The translations under genes and the position numbers were made by a program. This document shows positions 30,242 through 40,910 of a stretch of DNA of 56,375 nt, in pieces. The notes under the pieces were generated by a model. That model saw only the letters and a program-made list of their open reading frames with translations. It was not told the origin of the DNA and searched no databases. Each line of letters begins with the position of its first letter. Within the stretch, counting starts at the first letter, position 1. The stretch spans positions 1-56,375 of the forward strand of contig JAAUQD010000005.1 of the NCBI GenBank assembly GCA_012032815.1, in the 5' to 3' direction. The stretch is from Flammeovirgaceae bacterium. GTDB lineage: Bacteria; Bacteroidota; Bacteroidia; Cytophagales; Cyclobacteriaceae.

Positions 30242-31263
30242 AGAAAATCAATATCAACATTAAGAGGATAGCGCATCAGGTATTGAAGTCCCTCCTGAAC
30301 TGTCAAATCAGCAAAGAGCACTTTGTATAAAGTCTCGGTAATCATTGCTCTTACTTTATAATGATCGGCACATTTCTTAACGATCTTGATCGTGTTAACA
30401 CCTTCCGCTACTTCACCCATACTCTCAAGAATTTCATCGAGCTTTTCACCCTGTGCCAGTCGGTAACCAACGGTAAAATTGCGGCTTTTAGGGCTTGAGC
30501 ACGTTGCTACAAGATCCCCAATGCCAGCAACACCAAGAAACGCTTTTATATCACCCCCCAATGCTTTACCAAGATAAACCATCTCAACTGCACCACGGCT
30601 GATCAACAGCCCTCTTGCGTTTTCTCCATAGCCCAGCCCACTTAGCGCACCCGAAGCAATAGCAATGATGTTTTTGAGTACTCCGGCAATTTCAATTCCG
30701 AGCAGGTCATTGTTTTCATACACCTGAAATCGCTCGTTTCGCAATAACCGTTTGCCTGTTTGAATTACTTCACGATAATGACTCGCGACCACTGTGGCTC
30801 CAAGTTGTCCCTGTGCAAGCTCTTTCGAAAGGTTTGGACCGGCTAAACAACCCACCCGTACCACCACGCTTTCTTCCTGAATAACTTCGCTCATGGTTTT
30901 AACCTGTTCTCGGCTTAGCGACTCAACCGATTCAATTGTTTCACCGGGTGGTAAAATAATATCGAATCCTTTTGTGCCGTGAATCAGGATGTGAAAAGGG
31001 TGAAGGTGTGGCGATAACATCTTCATCATACTTCTGAAGTGCGCAGAGGGCACAATTGGAAATATGACATCACAAGAGCCGGCCAGCATGGCCAAATCAT
31101 TGGTCGGTGTTATCCGTTCATGAATTTTGTGATCCCGATTAATTCTGGTCGCTTTGATTTGCTCAACTACAACAGGGTTACGGGCATAAAGAAGAACCGG
31201 ACGATGAATGGCTAGTATATTGGCTATGACCGTTCCAAAATTTCCAGCACCAACTACCCCCAA
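30238..31263 (-). CDS. gpsA: NAD(P)-dependent glycerol-3-phosphate dehydrogenase
   Basis: The 341-residue protein has the Rossmann motif GVVGAGNFGTVIANIL at the very start, then THGTKGF-like IHGTKGFDI, VRVGCLAGPNLSKELAQGQ, and GLGYGENARGLLISRGAVEM with the conserved N-R. It makes sn-glycerol-3-phosphate for phospholipids. No ATG is available: the first choice is TTG 31263, or a CTG at 31275 that overlaps the stop of the acyltransferase gene by two bases and gives LTNQLGVV. An ATG to CTG error is possible. It is co-transcribed with the acyltransferase upstream (31272-32962), its metabolic partner. Confidence 0.9.
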   Translation of the reverse strand: MGVVGAGNFGTVIANILAIHRPVLLYARNPVVVEQIKATRINRDHKIHERITPTNDLAMLAGSCDVIFPIVPSAHFRSMMKMLSPHLHPFHILIHGTKGFDIILPPGETIESVESLSREQVKTMSEVIQEESVVVRVGCLAGPNLSKELAQGQLGATVVASHYREVIQTGKRLLRNERFQVYENNDLLGIEIAGVLKNIIAIASGALSGLGYGENARGLLISRGAVEMVYLGKALGGDIKAFLGVAGIGDLVATCSSPKSRNFTVGYRLAQGEKLDEILESMGEVAEGVNTIKIVKKCADHYKVRAMITETLYKVLFADLTVQEGLQYLMRYPLNVDIDFL

Positions 31264-31271
31264 CTGGTTTG

Positions 31272-32962
31272 TCAGATGAATCTTTCAAGGTCATATCCGG
31301 TCAGTCGATTGTGATAGTAGTAAAGTGTGGTGAGATCCTGAGTTATGATATTTCCTTTTTTGTTGAGAAGTATGGGTCTTTTTAAATGAAAAATACCAAC
31401 ATTCTCAAGACCATGATGGATGACCGTATCCAGCTCTCCTTCCAGGTGGGTAGCTGTATGAACCTTATCCTCATCTTCAAGAACGAAAATCTGTTTGCGA
31501 AGGCGCTCAAAGGTTTCTCTAAAATTCTGATAGTTTAGTTCCATGTCATCTTCAGGGAGTCGCAAAAAACTAAATAAATCGAGTTTGGGATGTTTCTTTA
31601 GCCACATTTCAAACGCAATAAAGGCAACCAAATGACTGGCAAAGACTCGATTTATGCGATGGTACTCTTTCACAATTTTTTGACCGAGCATTCGTGTGTA
31701 CTCATTTTCCCGTTGATAATCAATTGAAATTTTCCCGTTTGTTAGAAAATAGTCACGCACATTTATAACCCGACCATGATTATCCAAACTGTTTCCTTCG
31801 TTATCAACGTAATTACCAAAAACATCCAAGCCGGGTCCAATGGAAACGGAAATATTTGAGCCTTTTGTAAAAAATTTGAACATGAATTTCAGCAACTGAA
31901 AGCTCCCATAATTGTCCTGCTCAGCAAAATATCGGTCTTGTCCCTTTGAATGTAAATAATCTTCAATAAGGTCTGGAGCTTCTAAGACAAAGTGGTAGTT
32001 GAGTGTTACAGGAACAATGAATACCTTTCGAACAGGTGAACCGCTGTTGTCTAGGTAAGCATTTCGCTGAGCTTCTACAGCTGTACTGAGTAATCCCAAT
32101 TTTACATTCTTTTCAATTGCACCCGATCGAGATCGAGTACCTCCGGGAAAAAAAAGGCTGTGTGCTCCTTTTTGGATGGCCAGTGTTGAATACATTTTAA
32201 GCGTCTCCAGGTATGGCAGGTTTTTTTTCCTTCGGTCTACCTTGTATGCACCGAGGCTGTTCATAAAATAGGCAAAGATTTTAATGTTAAATAAGTTAAG
32301 CCCTGCACCATAAATAAACGCGGGTAATCCAATAGAGTGAATCACCCATCCTATAAGAATCGAATCCAGATTACTAAAATGTGTTGGTACCATTACAACG
32401 GTTCCCTTCTTTGCCAGTTTTCTCAGCGGCTTTACTTTACCTATAATCTGAATCTTGTCTTGAAGTTTGTATTTATTTCTAAAAATGGCGCCAAATTTTT
32501 TAACACGGGCACCATTCAGGAGACGTGCAAATCCAAATGTAGTGGCACTTCGTGCAAACCGATACGAACTTGGTTTGAAATTCCCTGCAATTTCGTTGGT
32601 ATAACGAAAAACAATCTGCCGAAGTAAATCATCAGCGATGGCGTCAACTTCTTCGCTTGGTTTATTTCCAAGATCAACTAACTCATTCTTAATTTTGGAC
32701 CAAACGTAGATTCGTCAGCAGGATCTACCCGCCAACGATTTCTTTTCATTCGGTTTTGTTCCCGATAGACGGTAGCTTCCAGATCATCGATGAGTTGCTT
32801 GCGGGTTGAGCGAATTTCCTTTATTCGTTTAATAGATTCTTCCGCAACCTGTTCAATAAACTCAGTCCGGTTTTTACTTAATTGATAAACCGGCCAGTCC
32901 GGAATTCCATCTAAGATTGGCTTGTATTTCTTGGTCTTATTTTTCTTTTCTACAACCTCCAT
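31272..32962 (-). CDS. Glycerol-3-phosphate-type acyltransferase (PlsB/PlsC superfamily), one frame break
   Basis: The acyltransferase motifs are visible: VPTHFSNLDSILIG (HX4D), YKVDRRKKNLPYL, and FFPGGTRSRSGAIE (the FPEGTRS block). A long C-terminal part follows. Upstream, if the A4 run (plus strand T 32693-32696) has one more base, the frame links to MEVVEKKNKTKKYKPILDGI and PDWPVYQLSKN starting at ATG 32962. Total about 563 residues. It acylates glycerol-3-phosphate or lysophosphatidate at the membrane. Placement beside gpsA supports phospholipid synthesis; the exact acceptor is inferred only. The size is larger than a simple PlsC. Confidence 0.85.
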
Positions 32963-32996
32963 TATTCAAAGAGTGTCAAATTTAAAAATATTCCGG

Positions 32997-33236
32997 TTAT
33001 AGTGATTTAAGTGATTCCTGTAAGGAAAGACTCATTCCCTGAAAACGAGTCATGGCATCGTTCATAAATTTTGGATTGAGGATTTTATCCAACTCAGATT
33101 CATCGGTAAGATCATATTGGTTTATTTTATAAGTCTGCTCCATCCAATCCATCTCCAACTTGATCAAATACCGGTTGTTCCAATGATAGATTGAAACTTT
33201 ACAATTGTCTAGAATAAGCTCCTTAATGACACGCAT
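32997..33236 (-). CDS. Small conserved hypothetical protein
   Basis: A 79-residue intact protein, MRVIKELILDNCKVSIYHWN, with a mainly beta start and a helical acidic end (YDLTDESELDKILNPKFMND). No signal peptide, membrane segment or known motif. It ends 34 bases before the acyltransferase gene on the same strand and may be in its transcript. Codon use looks like that of its neighbours. Function unknown. Confidence 0.55.
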   Translation of the reverse strand: MRVIKELILDNCKVSIYHWNNRYLIKLEMDWMEQTYKINQYDLTDESELDKILNPKFMNDAMTRFQGMSLSLQESLKSL

Positions 33237-33454
33237 AGTTAAATAGTATTAAAGTATTGAACCAAGATTTATCTAAAGAAAGACGGTTACCGCTTGATGG
33301 GGTAGTTGCAATGGTAAGTTAAATAATTGAACGACTAAAATATCAATCCATCCTTAGCGTTTTGAAGACGTGCCCGAAAAACCTCATTTATTTATTGATC
33401 AAAACTTTTCAACCGTCTGAATGTTGTATTTTTACGATAATTTGCGTGGTCAGG

Positions 33455-36332
33455 ATGAGTAGATTAAAGTTATTAATACCGGTCGTATTGCTGATATGCC
33501 TCTCTTTTTTTTGAGGCTGGAGCAACTCACCTGAGGGCAGGGGAAATTACTGTGACCCGAGTAAGTTGCACAAGCTTGACTTTCAGGATCACGATCACGG
33601 TGTATACCGACCGGGGCTCCGAAATTAATTTTGGTGATGGCACTTTAGACTTTGGAGATGGAAGCGATCCTCATATCACGCCTACTGTTGAAGAAACGAA
33701 TCGTCCTGACTTAGGCCCTGAAATTGGTATTGTGGTGTATACAATTGAACACACTTATGCTGGCCCCGGTAAATACATCATCAGTTATCTGGAGCCAAAT
33801 AGAAACGCAGGCATTCTCAACATGTTCAATTCGGTGGACACACGATTTTATGTTGAATCAGAGATTAACATTGATCCATTTCTTGGTTGCAATAATTCAC
33901 CCGTATTACTGGTGCCTCCGATTGATAAAGCATGTTCAGGAGTTGCATGGTTTCACAATGCGGGAGCGTATGATCCGGATGGAGATAGTTTATCCTATGA
34001 GTTGACGATCCCAAAAAAAGAAAAGAACCAGAACGTTGATGGATACAAAAATCCAAACCATAAAGATTATTACGATCTGGTTGGAATTAATTACAATACT
34101 GCTAACGAAGACGGAAATGGTCAACCTGAATTTACCATTCATCCAAGTGACGGAACAGTGGTTTGGGATGCGCCCGGTGCAAAAGGTGAATACAATATCG
34201 CATTTGTAATCAAGGAGTGGAGAAAGATAAATGACGTCTGGGTTTTTTTAGGATACGTCACGCGCGATATGCAAATAATAGTTGACGAGTGTACTAATGA
34301 CAGACCTGAGTTACTTGTGCCACCCGATATTTGTGTAGAAGCCGGAACCACCATTTCATTTGATATTTTTGCAAGTGACCAGAATTTTGATCCTGTTCAG
34401 ATAGAAGTCTTTTCAGAAGTACTCGGCATTCAACCCTCTCCCGCATCGTATACTCCTAATCCTCCGGTTTTTCAAAATACAGCTCCCGGTGTGGATGGCC
34501 TGCTTACGTTTACCTGGGCTACCAAATGTGAGCATGTAAAAGATCAGTCCTACCAGGTTGTTTTCAAAGTAACAGATAAGCCAGCATCAGGGGGCACTAA
34601 GTTGGTTGATTTCAAAACCTGGAATATTACTGTGGTTGGCCCACCTCCGCAGTGGAATGATGTAAGTGTAGATTTAGGAACCCGCTCCGCTACACTTCAA
34701 TGGGACAACTATGTTTGCTCAAATGCAGAAACTATGCAGGTGTGGAGGCGTGTGGATCAATTTACATTTACGCCTCCCGAGTGCGTAACCGGAATGCCAC
34801 AATTTCTTGGGTTTACTAAAATAGCAGAAGTGCCTATTTCAACATCAACCTATATGGACAATAACGGTGGTAAGGGATTGGCCGCTGGAGCCCGATACTG
34901 CTATCGACTCGTTGCCGTTTTTCCAAGTCCTGCCGGAGGTGAGAGTTACGTATCGAGCGATACCTGCATTGCACCTATTCTTGCTGATGCACCGGTAATA
35001 ACAAATGTTAGCGTAACGAAAACAAACAATACAAATGGAGAAATAACAGTAAAGTGGAGGTCCCCATTTGACATCAGTAAAATTCAGTTTCCACCACCAT
35101 ATTCTTATGAAGTCTATCGTTCTGAAGGATTTTCCGGGACAATAAAGATTACCAAGCCGCATCCGGGTCGTCTGTCAGATTCAACCTATGTTGATACCGG
35201 ACTTAATTCGGAAAATGTCGTTTATAATTATAGAATCGTTGCTTATGATAATATTGGTACCCCAATTGACACCAGTTCTTCAGCTTCATCAGTTCGGTTA
35301 GATACAAAGGCAGAAGTGAAGAAGATTGAGCTATCCTGGAATGCGGATGTTCCCTGGTCAAATTTTGCACAGGATTATCCTTACCACCGGATTTACAGAG
35401 GTCCGGAAGGAGCAACAGAAAGCCAATTAGTGTTGATCGACAGTGTGAATGTTACGGAGAAGTTTTATAACTATGTTGACTCCGGTCAGTATAACAATAC
35501 TCCACTTGTGGAGACCGAGGTGTATTGTTATCGGGTAATGACTAGAGGAGTTTATGGAAACCCTGATATTTTAGAACCTCTTATAAATTTCTCACAGATT
35601 ATCTGTGCCCAACCAAATGATCAGGAGCCTCCGTGTTCACCGGTAATTAATGTGACAGGATTAAGCTGTGCGGATTATTTTATGACGGAATCCTGTTCGC
35701 CAAATACATTTTCAAATACCCTGACATGGGATAGACCAGAAGATGTCATATGCCGCGCTGATATTAAAGCATACAATATTTATGTTGCTTTTGAAGTGGG
35801 ATCTGAATTTGAACTCTATGTTCAAAATGTTACAGACACGTTTTATATAGACTCCAATCTGCCTTCGTATGCGCGATGTTATAAGGTTTCAGCCTTAGAC
35901 CGATCAGGAAATGAAAGTGAATTGAGTGAAGCGTATTGTTTTGACAATTGCCCGTATTACGAATTGCCCAATGTGTTTACTCCAAATGGTGATTTATGCA
36001 ATGACCTTTTCAGCGCGTTTAGTGATCGAATTATTCTAGATGAAAACGGGGAAGGACCTTGTGGTACTGTGGATTTGCCGAGCATCCGTGCTCATTGTGC
36101 CCGGTTTGTAACCAAAGTACAATTTTCTGTTTTAAACCGCTGGGGAAAAGAGATTTACAGTTATGAATCTGGAGGTGAACGATCAATTTATATTGATTGG
36201 GATGGAAGGGATAATAATGGAAATGATCTTGCAGCCGCTGTTTATTATTATGTTGCAGATGTCACCTTTGACGTAGTTGACCCCGCCAATAGAAGTCAAA
36301 CCATTAAGGGATGGGTTCAACTGATCAGGTAA
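33455..36332 (+). CDS. Secreted gliding/type IX-type surface protein with C-terminal sorting domain, one frame break
   Basis: About 958 residues. ATG 33455 opens a signal peptide (MSRLKLLIPVVLLICLSFF), then breaks at the T8 run 33505-33512. With seven T, it continues as EAGATHLRAGEITVTRVSCT, an N-terminal motif common in gliding-associated surface proteins of this group. The body has PKD/cadherin-like and fibronectin type III-like repeats (ITVKWRSPFD, YEVYRSEGFSG, YCYRLVAVF). It ends with the gliding-motility-associated C-terminal domain (YELPNVFTPNGDLCNDLFSA ... LNRWGKEIYSYESGG ... WDGRDNNGN), the type B signal for the type IX secretion system. Likely a large exported adhesin or structural protein. 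Confidence 0.85.
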
Positions 36333-36729
36333 CAATTCCAAGTGTTGTATTATTTGATGGTGTGTGTAACCTGTGTAATGGATGGGTTAAATTTATTATT
36401 TCCCGGGATAACAAAAGACAGTTTGGTTTTGCAGCATTGCAATCTGAATATGCCCGAAAACAGCTAACTCAATTTGGGAATGATCCATCCAGAATTTACA
36501 GTATCATTTTAATTCATCAGAATACATTGCTTCATAAAAGCGATGCAGTATTAGAAATTTTCTTTCTCCTCGGGGGTTTTTGGAAGTTATTCTATGTGTT
36601 TAAAATCCTTCCAACTTTTTTAGAAATTGGGTATATGATGTTGTCGCACATTACCGCTATGGAATTTTTGGCAAGCAGGAGTCTTGCATGATTCCAACCA
36701 ATGACATAAGAAGTCGTTTTTTGGATTGA
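36311..36729 (+). CDS. DCC-family thiol-disulfide oxidoreductase-like protein, one frame break
   Basis: The DCC motif is in VLFDGVCNLCNGWVKFIISR (DGVCNLC). ATG 36311 overlaps the end of the surface-protein gene by 22 bases. The frame breaks at the T6 run 36616-36621: with seven T the text is PTFFRNWVYDVVAHYRYGIF, then GKQESCMIPTNDIRSRFLD to a TGA at 36727-36729. Total about 139 residues, the usual length. DCC proteins are thought to have redox activity; no partner is evident. As printed, the C-terminal cysteine is lost. Confidence 0.8.
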
Positions 36730-36755
36730 CCATTATTGATTAATCCCTATTTTTG
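36726..36755 (+). promoter_or_regulatory. Bacteroidota-type promoter for fabD (TTG - 19 - TATTTTTG)
   Basis: TTG at 36726-36728 and TATTTTTG at 36748-36755 are 19 bases apart, the preferred spacing. The -7 element ends 17 bases before the fabD ATG. The TTG overlaps the stop of the DCC gene. Confidence 0.65.
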
Positions 36756-36772
36756 GCTAAACAGCATCGCAT

Positions 36773-37645
36773 ATGAAGGCATATATTTTTCCGGGTCAGG
36801 GTTCCCAGTTTTCAGGAATGGGAAAAGAATTGTATGACACTAATCCGAAAGCCAAAGAAATTTTTATCCATGCCAATAAAATTCTGGGTTTTAACATAAC
36901 TAAAATAATGTTTGAGGGTACGGCCGATGAGCTAAAGCGTACTGACGTAACCCAACCGGCAGTTTTTATTCATTCTGTTGCCATTGCTAAAGCAAGTGCT
37001 GACTTTCGACCTGATATGGTGGCAGGTCATTCTCTTGGCGAATTTTCATCGCTGGTTTGTAACCAAACTCTTTCCTTTGAAGATGGATTGAAGTTGGTCT
37101 CTGCCCGGGCAAAAGCCATGCAGCGGGCTTGTGAAATAAATCCCTCAACAATGGCGGCCATTTTAGGTCTGGATGACCATAAGGTCGAAGAAGTTCTAAA
37201 AACTATCGAAGAAGTAGTGGTAGCCGCAAACTATAATTGTCCGGGTCAGCTTGTCATTTCAGGTTCGATGAAAGGAATTGAGATTGCCTGCGAAAAGCTA
37301 AAGGAAGCAGGAGCAAAAAGAGCTTTGCCGTTACAGGTGGGAGGAGCATTTCATTCACCATTAATGGAGCCGGCACGCGAAGAATTGGCAACAGCGATAG
37401 AGAAAACTAATTTCCAAAAACCAAACTGCCCGGTCTATCAAAATGTAAATGCAAGACCCTCATCCGATATTGAGGAGATTAAGAAAAATCTGATAGATCA
37501 GCTTACGGCACCAGTCCGTTGGACACAATCGGTACAGGCCATGGTTGCCGATGGAAGTAAAACGTTTCTTGAATGCGGACCTGGAAAGGTTCTTCAAGGG
37601 TTGGTTAAAAAAATTGCCCCCTCCGTGGAAGCAACCAGTTTATAA
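36773..37645 (+). CDS. fabD: Malonyl-CoA:ACP transacylase
   Basis: The 290-residue protein has the N-terminal GQGSQ at residues 8-12, the active-site serine in VAGHSLGEFSSLV, the conserved RAKAMQRA and the catalytic histidine in GGAFHSPLMEPA. It transfers malonyl groups to ACP for fatty-acid synthesis. It is intact and preceded by a good promoter match. Its last six bases overlap the convergent folK gene. Confidence 0.95.
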   Translation: MKAYIFPGQGSQFSGMGKELYDTNPKAKEIFIHANKILGFNITKIMFEGTADELKRTDVTQPAVFIHSVAIAKASADFRPDMVAGHSLGEFSSLVCNQTLSFEDGLKLVSARAKAMQRACEINPSTMAAILGLDDHKVEEVLKTIEEVVVAANYNCPGQLVISGSMKGIEIACEKLKEAGAKRALPLQVGGAFHSPLMEPAREELATAIEKTNFQKPNCPVYQNVNARPSSDIEEIKKNLIDQLTAPVRWTQSVQAMVADGSKTFLECGPGKVLQGLVKKIAPSVEATSL

Positions 37646-38126
37646 ATAGTAAGGTGTCACACTGAGTTTGTCTTTACATTCTTGAAGAAGTTCCCGTATG
37701 GTTTTGTTTAACACGGGATGAACCAGATCACCGGCAATTTCTTCCAGTGGGGTTAAAACAAATCGTCTGTATTCGATACCCGGATGTGGTAAAACAAGAT
37801 GTTCAGACGAAGAAATTTCATTTCCATAGAAGAGAATATCAATATCAATAAATTCGGGATCCCCATTTTTCGATCTTTACCCTGCCTGATTTGACTTCCA
37901 CATCTTGAAGGAAACTCAATAGCTCCACAGCTGGTAATGCTGATGATACTTCAATCGCCTGGTTTAAGAACTCCGGTTGGTCACGTTTACCCCAAGGCTC
38001 CGAACTATACACTTGAGATTCGTTCACGATCGTAGCCGATTTGGCAATTTGAAGTTTTGTCGATTGTAAATTATTAAATCGATTGCCAAGGTTTGAACCT
38101 AAAAGCAGGAAGATTCCGTTCATCAT
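37640..38126 (-). CDS. folK: 2-amino-4-hydroxy-6-hydroxymethyldihydropteridine pyrophosphokinase, one frame break
   Basis: Start at ATG 38126 (MMNGIFLLLGSNLGNRFNNL). The motifs SSEPWGKRDQPEFLNQAIEV and the substrate-binding loop are present. The frame breaks near 37851-37854 where AATTT reads one base too long. With one base fewer the text is WGSRFIDIDILFYGNEISSS, the active-site DIDI motif, then LVLPHPGIEYRRFVLTPLEE and the C-terminus to TAA 37640-37642. About 161 residues. It commits to folate synthesis. Its 3' end overlaps fabD by six bases. Confidence 0.88.
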
Positions 38127-38166
38127 ACTGTCCGTAAGATAATGGCTTATTGTTGACAGGAATAAG

Positions 38167-38174
38167 TATTTTTG
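38167..38174 (+). promoter_or_regulatory. Possible sppA -7 element (TATTTTTG)
   Basis: TATTTTTG matches TAnnTTTG and lies 17 bases before the sppA ATG at 38192. The nearest TTG candidates upstream are only 11-14 bases away, shorter than usual, so the -33 part is not supported. It also lies in the gap shared with the divergent folK gene. Confidence 0.4.
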
Positions 38175-38191
38175 TAGCCAAATTTCAAAAT

Positions 38192-39940
38192 ATGAGTTTT
38201 CTCCGAAGTTTTTTCGCCTCCTGCCTTGGATCACTGGTGGGCTTGGTATTATTTTTTTTCATTGCTTTTAGCTTTTTCTCGGTGATAACCGCTTTCGGAA
38301 TCCGAGGTTGTAGTCAAAGAAAATTCTGTGTTGTACTTGAATTTGGATGGGCCAATCAATGAACTGGAAATTGATGATCCCTTCGTTGAATTATTGCCAG
38401 GCGCTGGAAATCAAAACATAGGACTATTGCAATTGAAACAGGTTATTTCAGCTGCGAAAGATGATCCGAAAATTGAAGGTATTTTCCTTGCTAATCAAGA
38501 TCTGTACACTGGATTTGCATCCCTAGAAGAAATACGCGAATCACTTATAGATTTTAAAGCAAGTGGGAAATGGGTTGTAGCCTATGCTGATAATTTTTCT
38601 GAAAGCGCATTCTACCTGGCTTCTGTTGCAGATAAAATTTATTTGAATCCAGAGGGACAGGTTGAATTCAATGGTCTTCGGCCGAAGTAACATTTTTCAA
38701 AAAGCTGTTTGATAAGTTGGACATAAAGCCACAGGTATTCAGAGTTGGTGATTTTAAAGGTGCTGTCGAGCCTTTTATCCGTGAAGACTTAAGTACTGAA
38801 AACAAACTTCAATTGGATGAGTTGATTCAGGGGATATACAAGGAGGTTGTAACCCAGATCTCAGCATCGCGCGGAATAGATTATTCAGAATTGAGAAATA
38901 CATCGGATAAAATGCTGGTAAGAAATGCGAAACTGGCCAAAGAGTATGGGTTGATTGATTCATTGGTTTATGAAGATGAGATGAAAGACGAATTGCGAAA
39001 TCGGTTAGGTTTGGAGACTGATGAAGAGATTCCCTTTATAAAGTATTCGAAGTACAAAAAGACGGTCTCCTTCTATAAAAATTCACCAAATGAAATTGCC
39101 GTTATCGTTGCAGAGGGAACGATTTTACCGGGTGAGTCAGATCAGGGTGTTGTTGGCGCAGAGACTATCATTGATGAGCTTACTAAGGCACGATTGAACA
39201 AGAAGGTAAAAGCTGTTGTATTACGCATTAACAGCCCAGGTGGTGCATTCCAATCAGCGGATCAGATGTGGAGAGAAATCGTATTGACTGGTCAGGAGAA
39301 ACCAGTTATTGCTTCCATGGGGGACTATGCCGCATCGGGCGGTTATTACCTGGCAATGGCGTGCGATACTATCATAGCCAGACCTACAACCATTACGGGT
39401 TCGATTGGTGTATTCAGTGTTTTATTTGACTTGAGCGGTTTTATGGGCAACAAACTTGGGCTTACTTCCGAGCATGTTCAAACCGGTGAAGTCGGGGATA
39501 TGATCACATTAACGCGATCACTAACCGACCTGGAGAAAAGCATATGGCAAAAACAAACCGATGAAATTTATGAAACCTTTACAGGTAAAGCAGCCACAGG
39601 AAGGAATATGTCTCAAGCTGATATTAAGAAAGTAGCTTCAGGACGAGTTTGGACCGGCACACAGGGAGCAGAAAAGGGATTAGTTGATAATTTGGGTGGA
39701 TTTAATGATGCAGTTTTAGCCGCAGCTTACAAAGCTGGAATTGATGACTATCGGTTACGTTATTATCCAAAACAAAAGACCTATATAGAAAAGTTGATGG
39801 GCACACTGGAGGAGAGCGCCAAAGTCCGGATTTTACAATGGGAAATGGGAGAGTTTTACCCGGCCTACAACCAATGGAAGCAAATCAAATCATATCAAGG
39901 CACTCAGGCGCGAATACCCGTTGATTTTGAAATTCATTAA
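38192..39940 (+). CDS. sppA: Signal peptide peptidase SppA (protease IV, 67 kDa type), two frame breaks
   Basis: ATG 38192 begins a membrane anchor (GLVLFFFIAFSFFSVITAFG). Break one is at the CC pair 38302-38303: with one C it reads GIEVVVKENSVLYLNLDGPI. Break two is at the TT pair 38677-38678: with three T it reads FNGLSAEVTFFKKLFDKLDI. The catalytic lysine is in YLASVADKIYLNPEG and the serine in MGDYAASGGYYLAMACD. About 583 residues, the long two-domain form. It cleaves leftover signal peptides in the inner membrane. The second half (38717 onward) is intact. Confidence 0.9.
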
Positions 39941-40445
39941 TTAGTAGGGTACACTGTACTATAGTTCTTTAGAATTATCACCTTCAAGCAAAATAGGTGT
40001 AAGGTTTTGGTTAAATTTTAACATATTAATGCCTTTCGGTCATTGAATCATGCCTAAAGTACCCATAGAAGAGGGGACTCAATTTTTTGGAGCTTACCAT
40101 TCTTTATTGCACCGAGTGTAATTGGTGATCGTTTAGATGGAAATGCTCAACATTTTAATATCGCTAAACTCTTTTGTGTCGTATGTAATAAGGTCAGGTT
40201 TCGGTTAGGTTCTAACATTTAATCTTTTCAATTGTCTTAGCTAAATCATTAGCACCCTGAGAAGGATGGTCATTTGATAATCATTTTATAATACCAAGCC
40301 CTTCTAGTTTATTGGTTCCAGTTTGATTAAGGCCATATTCAATTGACAATTGTTGTTGTCTTATTGTTCTAATGAGTAATATGCCTTATGCAGTCTGTTA
40401 GCGAGTTACTCTAGCATCTGGCTATTACATCAATAAATGGAGTGT
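39941..40445. other. Gene-poor stretch, possible decayed coding remnants
   Basis: These 505 bases hold no open frame of useful length on either strand. Short stretches look coding but cannot be joined. On the plus strand from 40049, MPKVPIEEGTQFFGAYHSLL is followed by stops. On the minus strand around 40130-40330 there are pieces such as ANDLAKTIEKIK and ITYDTKEFSDIKMLSI with intervening stops. I cannot name a source. It ends at the strong terminator at 40446. It is either true intergenic DNA or a decayed gene. Confidence 0.4.
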
Positions 40446-40488
40446 AGATAAAAAAACCGGAACGAGTAATCGTTCCGGTTTTTATCTA
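40446..40488. terminator. Strong hairpin terminator
   Basis: The arms AAAAACCGGAACGA (40452-40465) and TCGTTCCGGTTTTT (40470-40483) are perfectly complementary around a GTAA loop and extend by an outer AGATA/TATCT pair. It can serve the small minus-strand genes at 40501-40838, and also acts on the plus strand. Confidence 0.85.
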
Positions 40489-40500
40489 ATGTGTTGATTC

Positions 40501-40668
40501 TCAGTTGAACTGATTACGATCTTCCATCATGATTCCTTCATGCGAATCAACTCGCTCATTGGCTACTGGTTCTGTAACTTCAGGCTTTTCATTTACAGCC
40601 TGGCTGGCCAGGGTAAAGGAAAACAAAGTTATTACAGCGGCTATAAGTATGATTAATTTCGTTTTCAT
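40501..40668 (-). CDS. Tiny exported protein
   Basis: Start at ATG 40668 gives 55 residues: a signal peptide (MKTKLIILIAAVITLFSFTL) followed by a short acidic tail with repeated Glu/Pro (NEKPEVTEPVANERVD). Its ATG overlaps the stop of the preceding reading frame as ATGA, as the sequence stands. A Shine-Dalgarno-like AAAGGA lies almost against the ATG. Mature product would be about 31 residues. No family recognised. It is followed 12 bases later by the terminator at 40446-40488. Confidence 0.55.
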   Translation of the reverse strand: MKTKLIILIAAVITLFSFTLASQAVNEKPEVTEPVANERVDSHEGIMMEDRNQFN

Positions 40669-40838
40669 TCCTTTAAGGGATTTGTTGATAAATTGATTAA
40701 GGGCAACCAGTTCCACCTAACGCACAGCGATCTTTTATTGTCATCTCCAGTTTGTGGTTTAATATCCTCATCGGAACAAGCTGAGATGGCAAATGAAGTT
40801 ACCAGGGCAAACATGATGGTGTAGAAAAACTTTTTCAT
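40665..40838 (-). CDS. Tiny lipoprotein, probable frame break near the C-terminus
   Basis: ATG 40838 starts a lipoprotein signal: MKKFFYTIMFALVTSFAISA then C, with SDEDIKPQTGDDN after it. As written the frame runs 57 residues to TGA 40665-40667. If the A4 run (plus strand T 40733-40736) is one base shorter, it would end as NKDRCALGGTGCP with a TAA at 40697-40699. That glycine-cysteine ending looks more natural, so I suspect an error. About 45-57 residues. It is divergent from the sensor kinase at 40911, 72 bases between starts. Confidence 0.5.
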   Translation of the reverse strand: MKKFFYTIMFALVTSFAISACSDEDIKPQTGDDNKRSLCVRWNWLPLINLSTNPLKE

Positions 40839-40910
40839 AATGGTTAATGGTTTAAAGGGTTATAATTTGTTTTATTTTGTTTTACTTGTTGTCGTATTGA
40901 CGGGTCAAAT

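Noticed and set aside
34845-35162. A 105-residue minus-strand frame inside the large surface protein gene.
   Set aside because: It is antisense to a well-supported fibronectin-type region and shows no motif.
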